Shown piece after piece: positions 7,697-16,136 of a stretch of 39,631 nt of DNA. Origin of the DNA: Promethearchaeota archaeon Loki_b32 (GTDB lineage Archaea; Asgardarchaeota; Lokiarchaeia; Sigyniarchaeales; SOKP01). Each line of letters starts with the position of its first letter. Within the stretch, counting starts at the first letter, position 1. The position numbers and the translations under genes are program-made. Location of the stretch: positions 1 through 39,631 of the forward strand of contig NJBH01000035.1 of assembly GCA_005223125.1 (NCBI GenBank), written 5' to 3'. The notes below the pieces were generated by a model. The model was not told where the DNA came from. It ran no database searches and saw only the letters and a program-made list of their open reading frames with translations.

Positions 7697-9862
7697 ATGA
7701 CAGAAATTAAACTTTTTGTCGATTCGAATAATGATATAAAAGATAAGATCCTTATTTGCCAATCTAATGCAAATAAATTAGGGGTAAAGGATGGAGATTC
7801 AATAGAAGTCTTAAATATCGAGAACAATTTGAAAAAAACTGCAACTGTCGAAATTTCTGATACTATTTTAGATTTTGCTGGTCAATTTGCTAAGAATATA
7901 TTGGATGACTTACAATTTTCGGGAGTTGAATTATCAGTGCGTCCTAGTAGTGCTGCCGCAAAGCTCACACCAACATTAAGAGTTCCAAAAGTTCCTACAC
8001 CGCAACCTACCCCTCCATCGGAACCTATACCAGAACCTACACCGGGACCTACTTTATCTCCATTACCTACACCACCTACACCTCAGCCAACTCCTACACC
8101 GACACCTGCTCCACAACCTACATATACACCGACACCACCACCTCAGCCTTCTCTAATGCCACCACCTACTCCAATATCTCAACCTACTCCTGCACCCACA
8201 CTACCACCTCAACCTTCATTATCACCTCTCCCATCAAAACCTCCCCCTCCCATGGAAATTCCACAACCAAGTTATGATCAGCCAATGATAGAACCCACTG
8301 CCCCAGTTGAACCATTTCCAAATAAAATTGATATTAACATGCTACAGAGCCAAATAAATGGTATAATTCTTACGCCAAAGTTAGATAATAATATAGAAGG
8401 TGGACGAGTACAACTAAACGTTGGTATTCTTCAACAATTAGGCTTAGGTCAAGGAATGTTAATAGCATGGGAAGATCCTCTAACAAGAGCTATGGGTTCA
8501 GCAAGAATCGATCATGCAAATATTGGAATGAATGAAATTAGAATGAGTATGGATACGTATGAAGACACGAATATTCAAGCAGAGCAAGTTGTAGTATATT
8601 CCACTGAACCACCAATCCAGCAGGCTTCAGAATTAATGTTAGAAGTTCAATCGCAACCTAATCTAATGGGATATGCATTGGTAAGCCCAAGAACTCAATA
8701 TACTTTGGCAATACAGTCAGATGATATTCTAGCTTTTGAAGATGAACTTACTGGAGCTATGGGGGCTGGAAAAATAGAAGTTTCGGAGACAACTCCAGAT
8801 AATGTAATTATTATTGATAGTGAAATTTTAGAAGCTTCAGGAATTGGAAGCTTTGAAGTTAAAGTATTTAAAAATCAAAGAACTATTATCCCGTTACAAA
8901 ATATTTTCTTAGGGATATCACCCATTTCCGGAGAAAATATGTGGGAAATAATAAGTACTGCTCGAGAAAATATAGATTCCATGAAAGGATGGATTTCAAA
9001 TTATATTATCTTCAAAGGTATAAAACTAAGATGGTCTGCCGTCAATATCGCTTGTTCTATTATTGATACTGTTCCCGATCTAGTAGGGGATATTTTTGCT
9101 AGGGTTACCCCAAATACAACCTTATCTTTAAGTCCAGTTGGTTTAATTCCATTTAACGCGATTTTAATAGTAGATATAAGTCGTTCCATGATGGCCCGTG
9201 ATGTGCTCGTTACCAACATTGCTCCTGCTATTGAAGGAATAAAAGCGGCTATGGAATCTCGAGAAATCCAAGAATTTCTTAAACATTTTAAAGATGGAAT
9301 TAATATTCCTCGTAGAATTTCAGCAGCATTCGCAGCGGTTCTATTTTTAAGTGAAAAAGTAGGAAGAGGGTTTGGTGAGAAGGTTTCTGTAATTCGCTTT
9401 GCTGACGAAGCACAGGTATTGCCGTTTGGAGGTAGCTTCTACATGGATTCTGCTAGTGGTAAGAAGGGTGTGCTTGAAGATGCTGCTAGAATGATCGTAG
9501 ATAGAATCGGAAATTCATATGGTCAAGCTACTAATATGCATCTTGCAACGGATTCGGCGTACCAAATTCTCCAAGAATTCGATAAAATAACCCCAGATCA
9601 GCCTACTATGATCGTTCTGCTCACAGATGGGGAACCAACAATGAAGGAAGCATTTCTCCAATCCGTTAAGCGATTTAGCGACAACCCTAATGTTGTTATG
9701 TATATAGTAGGATTAGGTAATCCAAATCAGGAATTAATGTCACGAGCCGCAGCATTGTGTGGTGGTGAATACTTTGAGCCCGAAGATGCAGGAGAACTCT
9801 TAATTTGGTACTCAAAACGGGCAAGAGATCTAACGGTTAAACTGAAAGCTCATAAAGAGTAA
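7697..9862 (+). CDS. VWA-domain protein with barrel modules and Pro-rich linker
   Basis: A 721-residue multidomain protein. Residues 1-90 resemble a Cdc48-N/double-psi-barrel module ('ANKLGVKDGDSIEVLNI'). Residues about 95-205 are a Pro/Thr/Gln-rich spacer. Two further barrel-like segments follow (about 215-300 and 310-395), each with 'L..GD/GQGM'-like turns and a repeated 'DPLTRAMGSARI'/'DELTGAMGAGKI' core, which suggests duplication. The C-terminus (about 480-715) is a von Willebrand A domain with MIDAS residues 'DISRSMM' and 'LLTDGEP' and family-like 'VSVIRFADEA'. No signal peptide or membrane segment is seen, so it is likely a cytosolic adhesion or assembly scaffold with a metal-dependent ligand site. 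The partner is unknown. Confidence 0.75.
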   Translation: MTEIKLFVDSNNDIKDKILICQSNANKLGVKDGDSIEVLNIENNLKKTATVEISDTILDFAGQFAKNILDDLQFSGVELSVRPSSAAAKLTPTLRVPKVPTPQPTPPSEPIPEPTPGPTLSPLPTPPTPQPTPTPTPAPQPTYTPTPPPQPSLMPPPTPISQPTPAPTLPPQPSLSPLPSKPPPPMEIPQPSYDQPMIEPTAPVEPFPNKIDINMLQSQINGIILTPKLDNNIEGGRVQLNVGILQQLGLGQGMLIAWEDPLTRAMGSARIDHANIGMNEIRMSMDTYEDTNIQAEQVVVYSTEPPIQQASELMLEVQSQPNLMGYALVSPRTQYTLAIQSDDILAFEDELTGAMGAGKIEVSETTPDNVIIIDSEILEASGIGSFEVKVFKNQRTIIPLQNIFLGISPISGENMWEIISTARENIDSMKGWISNYIIFKGIKLRWSAVNIACSIIDTVPDLVGDIFARVTPNTTLSLSPVGLIPFNAILIVDISRSMMARDVLVTNIAPAIEGIKAAMESREIQEFLKHFKDGINIPRRISAAFAAVLFLSEKVGRGFGEKVSVIRFADEAQVLPFGGSFYMDSASGKKGVLEDAARMIVDRIGNSYGQATNMHLATDSAYQILQEFDKITPDQPTMIVLLTDGEPTMKEAFLQSVKRFSDNPNVVMYIVGLGNPNQELMSRAAALCGGEYFEPEDAGELLIWYSKRARDLTVKLKAHKE

Positions 9863-10205
9863 CTTTGAAATTTAAAATTTTTTCTTATTCTATCTCTAAA
9901 TTGTATTTATATCCTTTACTAGATTTAATATCTCAAGTTCCTAAACTTTAACTAAGGTACCTATGTCAAGTATTATAGTTATCTTCTAATAACAACTTCA
10001 AATTACAAATGAACGTATTATATGCCTTACATGATTTAATTCATTCAAAGATATCAAATTCTTTAATATATAGATGAAGAGATTATTGTTTAATTCATTA
10101 GGATTACATTAAAGTTATTAATAATAATTTTGATAATAATTATAATAACATTATTTCCATGAATTATAGTTAGAAATTTATAGCAGAAAAACAATAGTAA
10201 AAAAT
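9863..10205. other. Intergenic region, nothing recognised
   Basis: About 340 very AT-rich bases between the VWA and AbrB-ACT genes. No open frame with protein-like composition, no tRNA and no clear hairpin terminator were seen. It presumably contains the terminator of one unit and the promoter of the next. Confidence 0.4.
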
Positions 10206-10607
10206 ATGAAAGACGTAAAAATTATAACAATTGATAATCGAGGACGGATAGTATTGCCTTTAGTGACGAGGAAGAGTCTTGGTATAACCACCAATTCCCA
10301 GTTGATGTTAGTGAGCGATTCAGAAACAAAAGAGATAAGAATCACACCTATTGGATTAAGAGATGAAAGTAATCTGGTTAAATTAAAAGTAGTAATGAAA
10401 GACATTCCCGGAGCTTTAGCAAAGTTACTTGATATATTTGCCCAAGAAGGTCTTAGTTTAGTGTACAGTGAAGCTGTAATTGTTGAGAAGGATAAAACAG
10501 CAGTTTTAACTGCGATATCTGAAAGCCCGAGTAACGCAAATCAGTTAAAGGATATTTTGACTGAAAAGGGAGAAGCGTTAGAAGTTGAATTTTCTCCTTT
10601 AGATTGA
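10206..10607 (+). CDS. AbrB-type DNA-binding domain fused to an ACT domain
   Basis: A 133-residue protein. Residues 1-45 form a SpoVT/AbrB swapped-hairpin domain ('ITIDNRGRIVLPLVTRKSLGI', then 'MLVSDSETKEIRITPI'). Residues about 58-130 form an ACT domain ('LKVVMKDIPGALAKLLDIFAQEGL', then a strand and second helix). The combination suggests a dimeric regulator that binds DNA and senses a small ligand, often an amino acid. The target is not identifiable; the adjacent Lys-rich and actin-like genes 48 bases and 1 kb downstream are candidates. Length fits the two-domain form. Confidence 0.75.
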   Translation: MKDVKIITIDNRGRIVLPLVTRKSLGITTNSQLMLVSDSETKEIRITPIGLRDESNLVKLKVVMKDIPGALAKLLDIFAQEGLSLVYSEAVIVEKDKTAVLTAISESPSNANQLKDILTEKGEALEVEFSPLD

Positions 10608-10654
10608 TTTTTAAGTTTTATTTGCTAGAAGAGATTATTGAGAAGGTGTATTAG

Positions 10655-11557
10655 GTGGCGAAAAAGAAAAAAAAAGAAAAGAAGAAAAAACCCCAAGAGA
10701 AAAAGAAAAAACCACAGGAAAAAGAAAAAAAAGTTGATCAAATCCCAGAGTATTCTTTAGATTCTGCCTTATCTTCCGCAAGGACTACGGAAACTACATT
10801 ACAAACCTTATTAAAAGGGGTGTCTGAAGGAAAAGGATTTGTTCATCCATCCAAAGGAGGAAAAGTAAAGGTCACCCCACAGTTAACACACGAATCAAAG
10901 AGTAAGATAGCAGAAGCATATGTTATGGAAGATATTCCATTGACTCAAAGAGCACAGGATCATAAACAACCTCGTACAACACTAGTTCCTATGGCAAAAG
11001 AAAAAGCAACTACTCCAAAAAAATCAATAGGTTCAAAAACAGCACCACAAGAAAGCAAAGTAGAAGTTTCCACTCCAGCCAAACCTCAAACGATACCAGA
11101 AAAAACAGTTAAACCTCCTGTTGAAAAAGAAAAAGCAGAAGAATTACCCACAATTCCCTCTACTAAAAAAGAACCTTCATTTGTAAAAAAAGAGAGTATC
11201 TATTTAAAATTAACAGAATTTTTTGAAGGTTTATTGATGGGTTATAATGAGAACTATGATAGATGGGAAATGTCGATATCTAATATACTCGGAATCTTAC
11301 GAAAAATGCGAAAAATTACAAAGAAAAATACTGATGATTTAGTAGTATCAATTAATAATATTTTTGAAAAAATTCAAGCGAACTTAGAGCAATTTAAAGT
11401 GAAACGAAACGAAATCGAAAAAGTTGCTGAAGTTGACATTGAAACCATGTCGGGCGAATTTAAACAAGTTTTAGGGTTACTAGAGCTACAAATAAAAGAA
11501 TATCAATTAAAACGAGTTACTGATGATTTTGTTCATGAATTAAAATATTATCTATAG
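10655..11557 (+). CDS. Lys-rich, partly disordered protein with C-terminal coiled coil
   Basis: A 300-residue protein of unrecognised family. The start is GTG at 10655, with GAAGGTG (10642-10648) as a ribosome-binding site. Residues 2-27 are almost entirely Lys, Glu, Pro and Gln in short repeats (KKKPQEKK). Residues about 60-180 are Lys/Pro/Thr-rich and probably unstructured. Residues about 185-300 are predicted helical with heptad-like hydrophobic spacing. The basic tail could bind nucleic acid or acidic membrane lipids (inference). It starts 47 bases after the AbrB-ACT gene and ends 57 bases before the actin-like gene, so it may belong to the same unit. Confidence 0.6.
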   Translation: MAKKKKKEKKKKPQEKKKKPQEKEKKVDQIPEYSLDSALSSARTTETTLQTLLKGVSEGKGFVHPSKGGKVKVTPQLTHESKSKIAEAYVMEDIPLTQRAQDHKQPRTTLVPMAKEKATTPKKSIGSKTAPQESKVEVSTPAKPQTIPEKTVKPPVEKEKAEELPTIPSTKKEPSFVKKESIYLKLTEFFEGLLMGYNENYDRWEMSISNILGILRKMRKITKKNTDDLVVSINNIFEKIQANLEQFKVKRNEIEKVAEVDIETMSGEFKQVLGLLELQIKEYQLKRVTDDFVHELKYYL

Positions 11558-11614
11558 GAAATTTATTCTTAACTTAAATTCGATAATTTATAGAGATACA
11601 TTATTAAAATTACA

Positions 11615-12811
11615 ATGTTAACTGAAAATAAAAGCCAATTACGTCCAATAATTATAGAAATTGGAAGTCAAAACTTTCGATTAGGGTGGGCGGGTGATGA
11701 TTACCCGGATATTATTGCACCTAGTGTCTATGTTGATAATAACGATTACTTATTTACATCAGATGTAATTGATGGTCTTGAGGATATTTTTATAACTGAA
11801 AAGAATGCTGAAAACCACCTGTTTGGTCACGAAGCTTTAAAATATTCTAATATTCTTAAGATTCATTTTTTCAAGAAAGAAAGCAATTATAATGTTTTCA
11901 TGAAATACTTCTATCATCATTACAAACAATTAAATATAGCTGAGGAAAATCATTTCAAACAACCTATTATCATTATATCACCTTTTAATATGTCAGAATT
12001 GGAAAAAACAAAACTACAAGATATCTTTTTTAATGTATTTGACTTTCCCTCTTTACTATTTTTATCTGAATCACAAGGAATCTTAGCTACACTGCGAAAA
12101 ACTAGTGGTGTGGTTATTAATATGGGTGAAGCAAACACAACATTCACTACATTTTTACATGGATTTTCAAATGTAATGGCAAGGGATATATATCCTATTG
12201 CTGGCAAGGAATTAACAAATTACCTTCTAAATTTAATTTTAACAAGAAAAGGAATTGGAAAAACAGTTTATATTGACAAAATAATTGCAAAGGAAATCAA
12301 AGATAAGCTATCCTTATGTATTTTTAATCCAGATGAAGAAATAAAAAGAATAAAAGATGGATTAACAAAATATAATAGAACAATTGATTTACCGGATGGT
12401 TCATCCTTGGAAATTAATACAGAAAGATTTATGCTAGTTGAACCTTTATTCAATCCTTCATTAATTCATATTGATTACCTAGGATTACCTGAGGCGGTTT
12501 CAAAAGTTATTAAATTTTGGGATAGAGAAAACTGGGAGATAATAGTTCCAAATATTATCATTGCTGGAGGGGGTAGCCTAATTCCTGGATTAGAAAAACG
12601 TCTAAAATTGGAAATTGCAAAGCATTTTTCAGATAGATTGAAAGATAAAATTAACGTTATTGTTGTTTCTGGAAGAGAAAATATTGGCTGGATTGGTTCA
12701 TCAGTCTTGTGGGCTCAAGATAAGTTAAAGAAAGGATGGATTCAGAATCCTAGTCAAGAAGGTACAGACCAGGTACATAATGTGGAAGAACCCTCTCAAA
12801 ATGATAATTAA
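11615..12811 (+). CDS. Actin-family protein, divergent (Arp-like)
   Basis: A 398-residue protein with the actin fold. Phosphate-1 loop: 'IEIGSQNFRLGWAGDDYP', close to actin's start but with Glu for the first Asp. The segment 'SESQGILA' fits actin's catalytic Gln137 helix. Phosphate-2: 'VVINMGEANTTFTTF' (about residues 165-178), with Asn in place of Asp154. Adenosine motif: 'IIAGGGSLIPGL' (about 314-325). C-terminal 'GWIGSSVLWA' matches actin's W-I-G-G-S-I-L-A. Length is close to actin (375). Replacement of the metal-coordinating Asp suggests weak or altered ATP hydrolysis. It reads as an actin-related protein rather than the main filament actin. It is followed after 24 bases by the CHAT-fold gene, so the two are probably co-expressed. 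Confidence 0.85.
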   Translation: MLTENKSQLRPIIIEIGSQNFRLGWAGDDYPDIIAPSVYVDNNDYLFTSDVIDGLEDIFITEKNAENHLFGHEALKYSNILKIHFFKKESNYNVFMKYFYHHYKQLNIAEENHFKQPIIIISPFNMSELEKTKLQDIFFNVFDFPSLLFLSESQGILATLRKTSGVVINMGEANTTFTTFLHGFSNVMARDIYPIAGKELTNYLLNLILTRKGIGKTVYIDKIIAKEIKDKLSLCIFNPDEEIKRIKDGLTKYNRTIDLPDGSSLEINTERFMLVEPLFNPSLIHIDYLGLPEAVSKVIKFWDRENWEIIVPNIIIAGGGSLIPGLEKRLKLEIAKHFSDRLKDKINVIVVSGRENIGWIGSSVLWAQDKLKKGWIQNPSQEGTDQVHNVEEPSQNDN

Positions 12812-12835
12812 AATCGAAAAAGGTATTAAAATCTT

Positions 12836-15427
12836 ATGTCTGTGAGTTTAGATTTAAAGAAGGAATTTTTGACTAATTTCCAAAAAAAAATTATTACTGC
12901 TCGTAAATTACTTTTTGCTGCAAACCATAAGTGGGCTAGCAGTGTACTTGATAATTTAAGTTTTGATATAGAAAAAAGTGATTGGCTCGATATTCAGAAG
13001 AAGCATCAATTAAATATGGTAATTTCTAATTCTTGGTGGATGTATTTAAATTCATTAGTAAAACATAAAGAAGGAAAAGCTGACATCGATTTAATCAGAT
13101 ATATTGATGCATATAAAAGATTCTTCTCCTTTTTATCTAGACTAGACGATTTCTATTTATTTAATAATTTCAGTACTAACCTTTTAAAGAAGTTTGTAAA
13201 TATGGAAGATTTATCCCAAATTGGTATAACTAAATTTATCAACTCCTTTTCAGCAAAATTACAGGAAAAAGAAGAGTTCCAGAAATTATTTGAATTACAG
13301 ATATTACAAATTTTTTTGAGAAAATCAGTAGCACCTTCCGAGTATTTTCATTTAAGCATGGAAACATTAGGTAAAACAATTTTCAATATAGAGCCGAGCA
13401 AACGTGCTTTATTTCTTTATATAATTTTGGAAGACGTCTGTTTAAAATACAAATTAATGGGGGATTCTGCTGAATTTGTAAGATTAATAAATAAAATATT
13501 AGTAAACAGACTTCCTGGCTATTTAAAAAACGAATTCAGCAATATTAGTAGAATTACTATTAATGAAAGAAGTTTTGGAGCAACATTAATTGATCTTGAA
13601 GAATTGATATATTATTTGAATGATATAGGTGAATATTCGTGGATTATTCTCTTAATTCGCAATATTTTCTCAAAAATCCAAGAATATAATTCATTTGGTG
13701 AAGCTGTTACGTACATTCGGAAGTTTATCGATTTTTCAGTCGATAGAAATCGTTTTGAAATGGCATTTGATATTTATGATTTCTTAGAGGATTTGTTCAT
13801 GTATAAAACAGATTTATCTTATGATAATATATTAATTGAATTATGGGGTGAAGCTTGTAAGAAATTTGTTGATATGAAAGAAAAGAAATATTTACTTCAA
13901 TCCTTAGTAAAACTAAACAATCACTTAAAATTACCTCAAAAACATGATCAAATCTTTCATTATTTTTACACTTGCAATATTTTATGGCAATTTAAATCCA
14001 TGTTCTTTGCTTTAGAACAACGAGATTTTTGGAGAATGATGTTTTATCGTGCGCTTTTTGAAGAACAAAATTATCGAATAGCACAAAAAATACTCCTCTA
14101 CTTAGATGAGGATTTTAATAAAATAATACCAGATCTCAAAGTGCTATATAGCGAAACTGAACATTTACAAAAAGAAATTTACGCTTTTGATGATCAAAAT
14201 GCTGTTCCACATTTATTCCACAAGGATTTTGCGATAAAACAGTTAATTCTAAGAATCAATTTTAATGGGATGATTTCTTATAGAATGAATTCTGTTGATG
14301 ATGAAGTAATTGATGGTACAATCTCTAATGAATACTGGAATGATTCTCAAGTATTAGAATTATATAATGAACTCTTCACCGAACCTGAACATCGCAAATT
14401 CACCTTTGATTTGAATGAATTTGGTGAATTACTATATATTTTTCTCCCTAAGTTAATTAGAAATTTCTTTAAATCATTTAAAATTGAAAGTCTGAACTTA
14501 ATACCTCAAATTTATTTTGTATTAGACAATATAACCATCCCTTTTGATCTTATCTATGATAATAACTTTTTCTGTTTAAAATATTCAATTGGATATAAAC
14601 TATCTGAGGTTTCACTTAGAGGCGTAGTTTTCGATGATACTGATATTGAAGATTCTTCATTAGAGCCATCTAAAACAGGATATAAAGTTTTAATAATTGA
14701 TTCGATCAATTCAAAAAGTCCTTTAAAATGGAATGAAAAAGCAAGACAGAAGGAATTACTTTTTCCATTTCAAGCAGGAGCAGATGAATTGAATTATATA
14801 ATAAATTTCTTTAATGAAAGATCTGAAATTGATCAATTAACAACACTAATAGGTGCTAATTCAACACGAGAGAACATAATCTCAAATTTATCTGACGGAA
14901 CTTATCAAATTATAGTTTTTGTGGGGAATATTTTCTATTCTAAATGGAGTCCTAAAAATAGCTTTTTCCTTACAAATGATAATCATATTGTAACATTTAA
15001 TGAAATTAATCAAATCTTAAGCAAAAACTCCCTCAAAATTCAACCATTTATATTTTTTAATTCCCAAATTTATGATATTAACGGCAGAAAGATTAGAAAT
15101 ACCTTAACCAACTTTGGAGAAATTGTTGCTCAATTTGATTATAATAAAATTACGGGGATTGTATCAAAAAACTATCCTATTTTTAATGATGAGACAAAAC
15201 AAATTACTTCTAGTTTTTTCATAAATTTCTTTAACAAAACTAGCCAAGGAGTTTCTCTTTTGAAGGCTCGCCAACAATGTATAGCAAGGAAGATGGAAAA
15301 AATTCTAGAACAACAAGTTAAAGATTCAATTTCAAAAAATGGTACTACGAGAATTGATTTACGCAGTAGCTTAGCAATTTCAAGTTATTTACTTTTCGGA
15401 AAACCGTGGAGAAAAATTAGTTCTTGA
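12836..15427 (+). CDS. Large protein with CHAT-like domain lacking catalytic His/Cys
   Basis: An 863-residue protein. Residues 1-about 440 are strongly helical, with repeat-like pairs that could be TPR-type. The C-terminal part (about 610-863) follows the CHAT/caspase-fold layout: 'YKVLIIDSINSK', a helix, 'YQIIVFVGNIFYSKWSPKNS', 'FNEINQIL', 'IQPFIFFNSQ', 'ITGIVSKNYPIF', 'FFINFFNKTSQGVSLLKARQ' and 'SYLLFGKPW'. In active CHAT proteases the GH of 'HFaGH' and the Cys of 'LNAC' form the dyad. Here the His is Asn698, and Ser743 with no Cys stands at the other site. It is therefore probably a non-catalytic pseudoprotease acting as an interaction module. It starts 24 bases after the actin-like gene, with AAGGT upstream as a possible ribosome site. 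Confidence 0.7.
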   Translation: MSVSLDLKKEFLTNFQKKIITARKLLFAANHKWASSVLDNLSFDIEKSDWLDIQKKHQLNMVISNSWWMYLNSLVKHKEGKADIDLIRYIDAYKRFFSFLSRLDDFYLFNNFSTNLLKKFVNMEDLSQIGITKFINSFSAKLQEKEEFQKLFELQILQIFLRKSVAPSEYFHLSMETLGKTIFNIEPSKRALFLYIILEDVCLKYKLMGDSAEFVRLINKILVNRLPGYLKNEFSNISRITINERSFGATLIDLEELIYYLNDIGEYSWIILLIRNIFSKIQEYNSFGEAVTYIRKFIDFSVDRNRFEMAFDIYDFLEDLFMYKTDLSYDNILIELWGEACKKFVDMKEKKYLLQSLVKLNNHLKLPQKHDQIFHYFYTCNILWQFKSMFFALEQRDFWRMMFYRALFEEQNYRIAQKILLYLDEDFNKIIPDLKVLYSETEHLQKEIYAFDDQNAVPHLFHKDFAIKQLILRINFNGMISYRMNSVDDEVIDGTISNEYWNDSQVLELYNELFTEPEHRKFTFDLNEFGELLYIFLPKLIRNFFKSFKIESLNLIPQIYFVLDNITIPFDLIYDNNFFCLKYSIGYKLSEVSLRGVVFDDTDIEDSSLEPSKTGYKVLIIDSINSKSPLKWNEKARQKELLFPFQAGADELNYIINFFNERSEIDQLTTLIGANSTRENIISNLSDGTYQIIVFVGNIFYSKWSPKNSFFLTNDNHIVTFNEINQILSKNSLKIQPFIFFNSQIYDINGRKIRNTLTNFGEIVAQFDYNKITGIVSKNYPIFNDETKQITSSFFINFFNKTSQGVSLLKARQQCIARKMEKILEQQVKDSISKNGTTRIDLRSSLAISSYLLFGKPWRKISS

Positions 15428-15520
15428 ATTAAGATGTTCGATTAGAAAATAACAATAAATAAAAAATATTATTATAAATATTATTTATGGTATTTAATAA
15501 ATAAAAAAAAGAGTTGATAA

Positions 15521-16066
15521 GTGATAAGCCAAACTGACCGAATACTGGAATTAAGGGTGGAGAATAAACGACTTAAAGAACAGATAACTAACTTAGAAAA
15601 TAAAATACTGACATTAGTAGGGATGGTAAACATAGAATCTTCTGGAGACCCCGAAAGGAAAAATGTACTTAATGATCTTTTAATGAACATAATAAATTCC
15701 ACTAAAGACCAGTTAAATATCGTATCTCCTCGTATTGACAGTTTTTATGCAAAAGAACTTAAAAGACTTGTTGAACGAGGTATCCCAGTCCTCTTAATAA
15801 CTACTGATAGAGGAGAAGTTACTAAAAAAGATCTCCCAATTTATGATGATTTAAAACTTACTCAAGGAATTAGCGTAATAAATAATCCTAATGTGAAGTT
15901 TTTATTGGTTTTTAATACTGAACAAGCAGTTTATGCAGGAGGCTCTTTGGATAAAGAGGAGTTATCTAAATCGATTCTAATAATCACCAAAATTCAAGAA
16001 AAATCAAAGTTAAGGATGATAGCAGAAATCTTTTCCTTAATGCTTCCTACATTTATGAGAAAATAA
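15521..16066 (+). CDS. PLD-like-fold protein with N-terminal coiled coil
   Basis: A 181-residue protein starting at GTG. Residues 5-35 form a leucine-zipper-like coiled coil ('ILELRVENKRLKEQITNLEN'). Residues about 48-180 resemble the PLD-like regulatory domain seen in TrmB-type proteins: 'DQLNIVSPRIDSFYAKELKRL' then 'GIPVLLITTD', 'NPNVKFLLVFNTEQAVYAGG'. The HKD catalytic motif of phospholipase D is absent, so binding rather than catalysis is likely. It lies 93 bases downstream of the CHAT-like gene on the same strand and ends the plus-strand cluster. Confidence 0.6.
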   Translation: MISQTDRILELRVENKRLKEQITNLENKILTLVGMVNIESSGDPERKNVLNDLLMNIINSTKDQLNIVSPRIDSFYAKELKRLVERGIPVLLITTDRGEVTKKDLPIYDDLKLTQGISVINNPNVKFLLVFNTEQAVYAGGSLDKEELSKSILIITKIQEKSKLRMIAEIFSLMLPTFMRK

Positions 16067-16136
16067 CAATAGTTTTCTCTATTTTTTTTGTAATAGCATC
16101 TAATATTAGAGATGTTTAAGACCTCATTTTTTAGAA
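16067..16136. terminator. T-rich region between convergent genes
   Basis: The 70 bases between the convergent PLD-like and methyltransferase genes contain CTATTTTTTTTG (about 16079-16090) and CATTTTTTAG near 16125. T-runs of this kind terminate archaeal transcription. No strong hairpin is seen. Confidence 0.4.

Noticed and set aside
8000-8260. CCT/ACA-rich stretch as a CRISPR-like or minisatellite array
   Set aside because: It is the in-frame Pro/Thr-rich linker of the VWA protein; unit length varies and there are no spacers.
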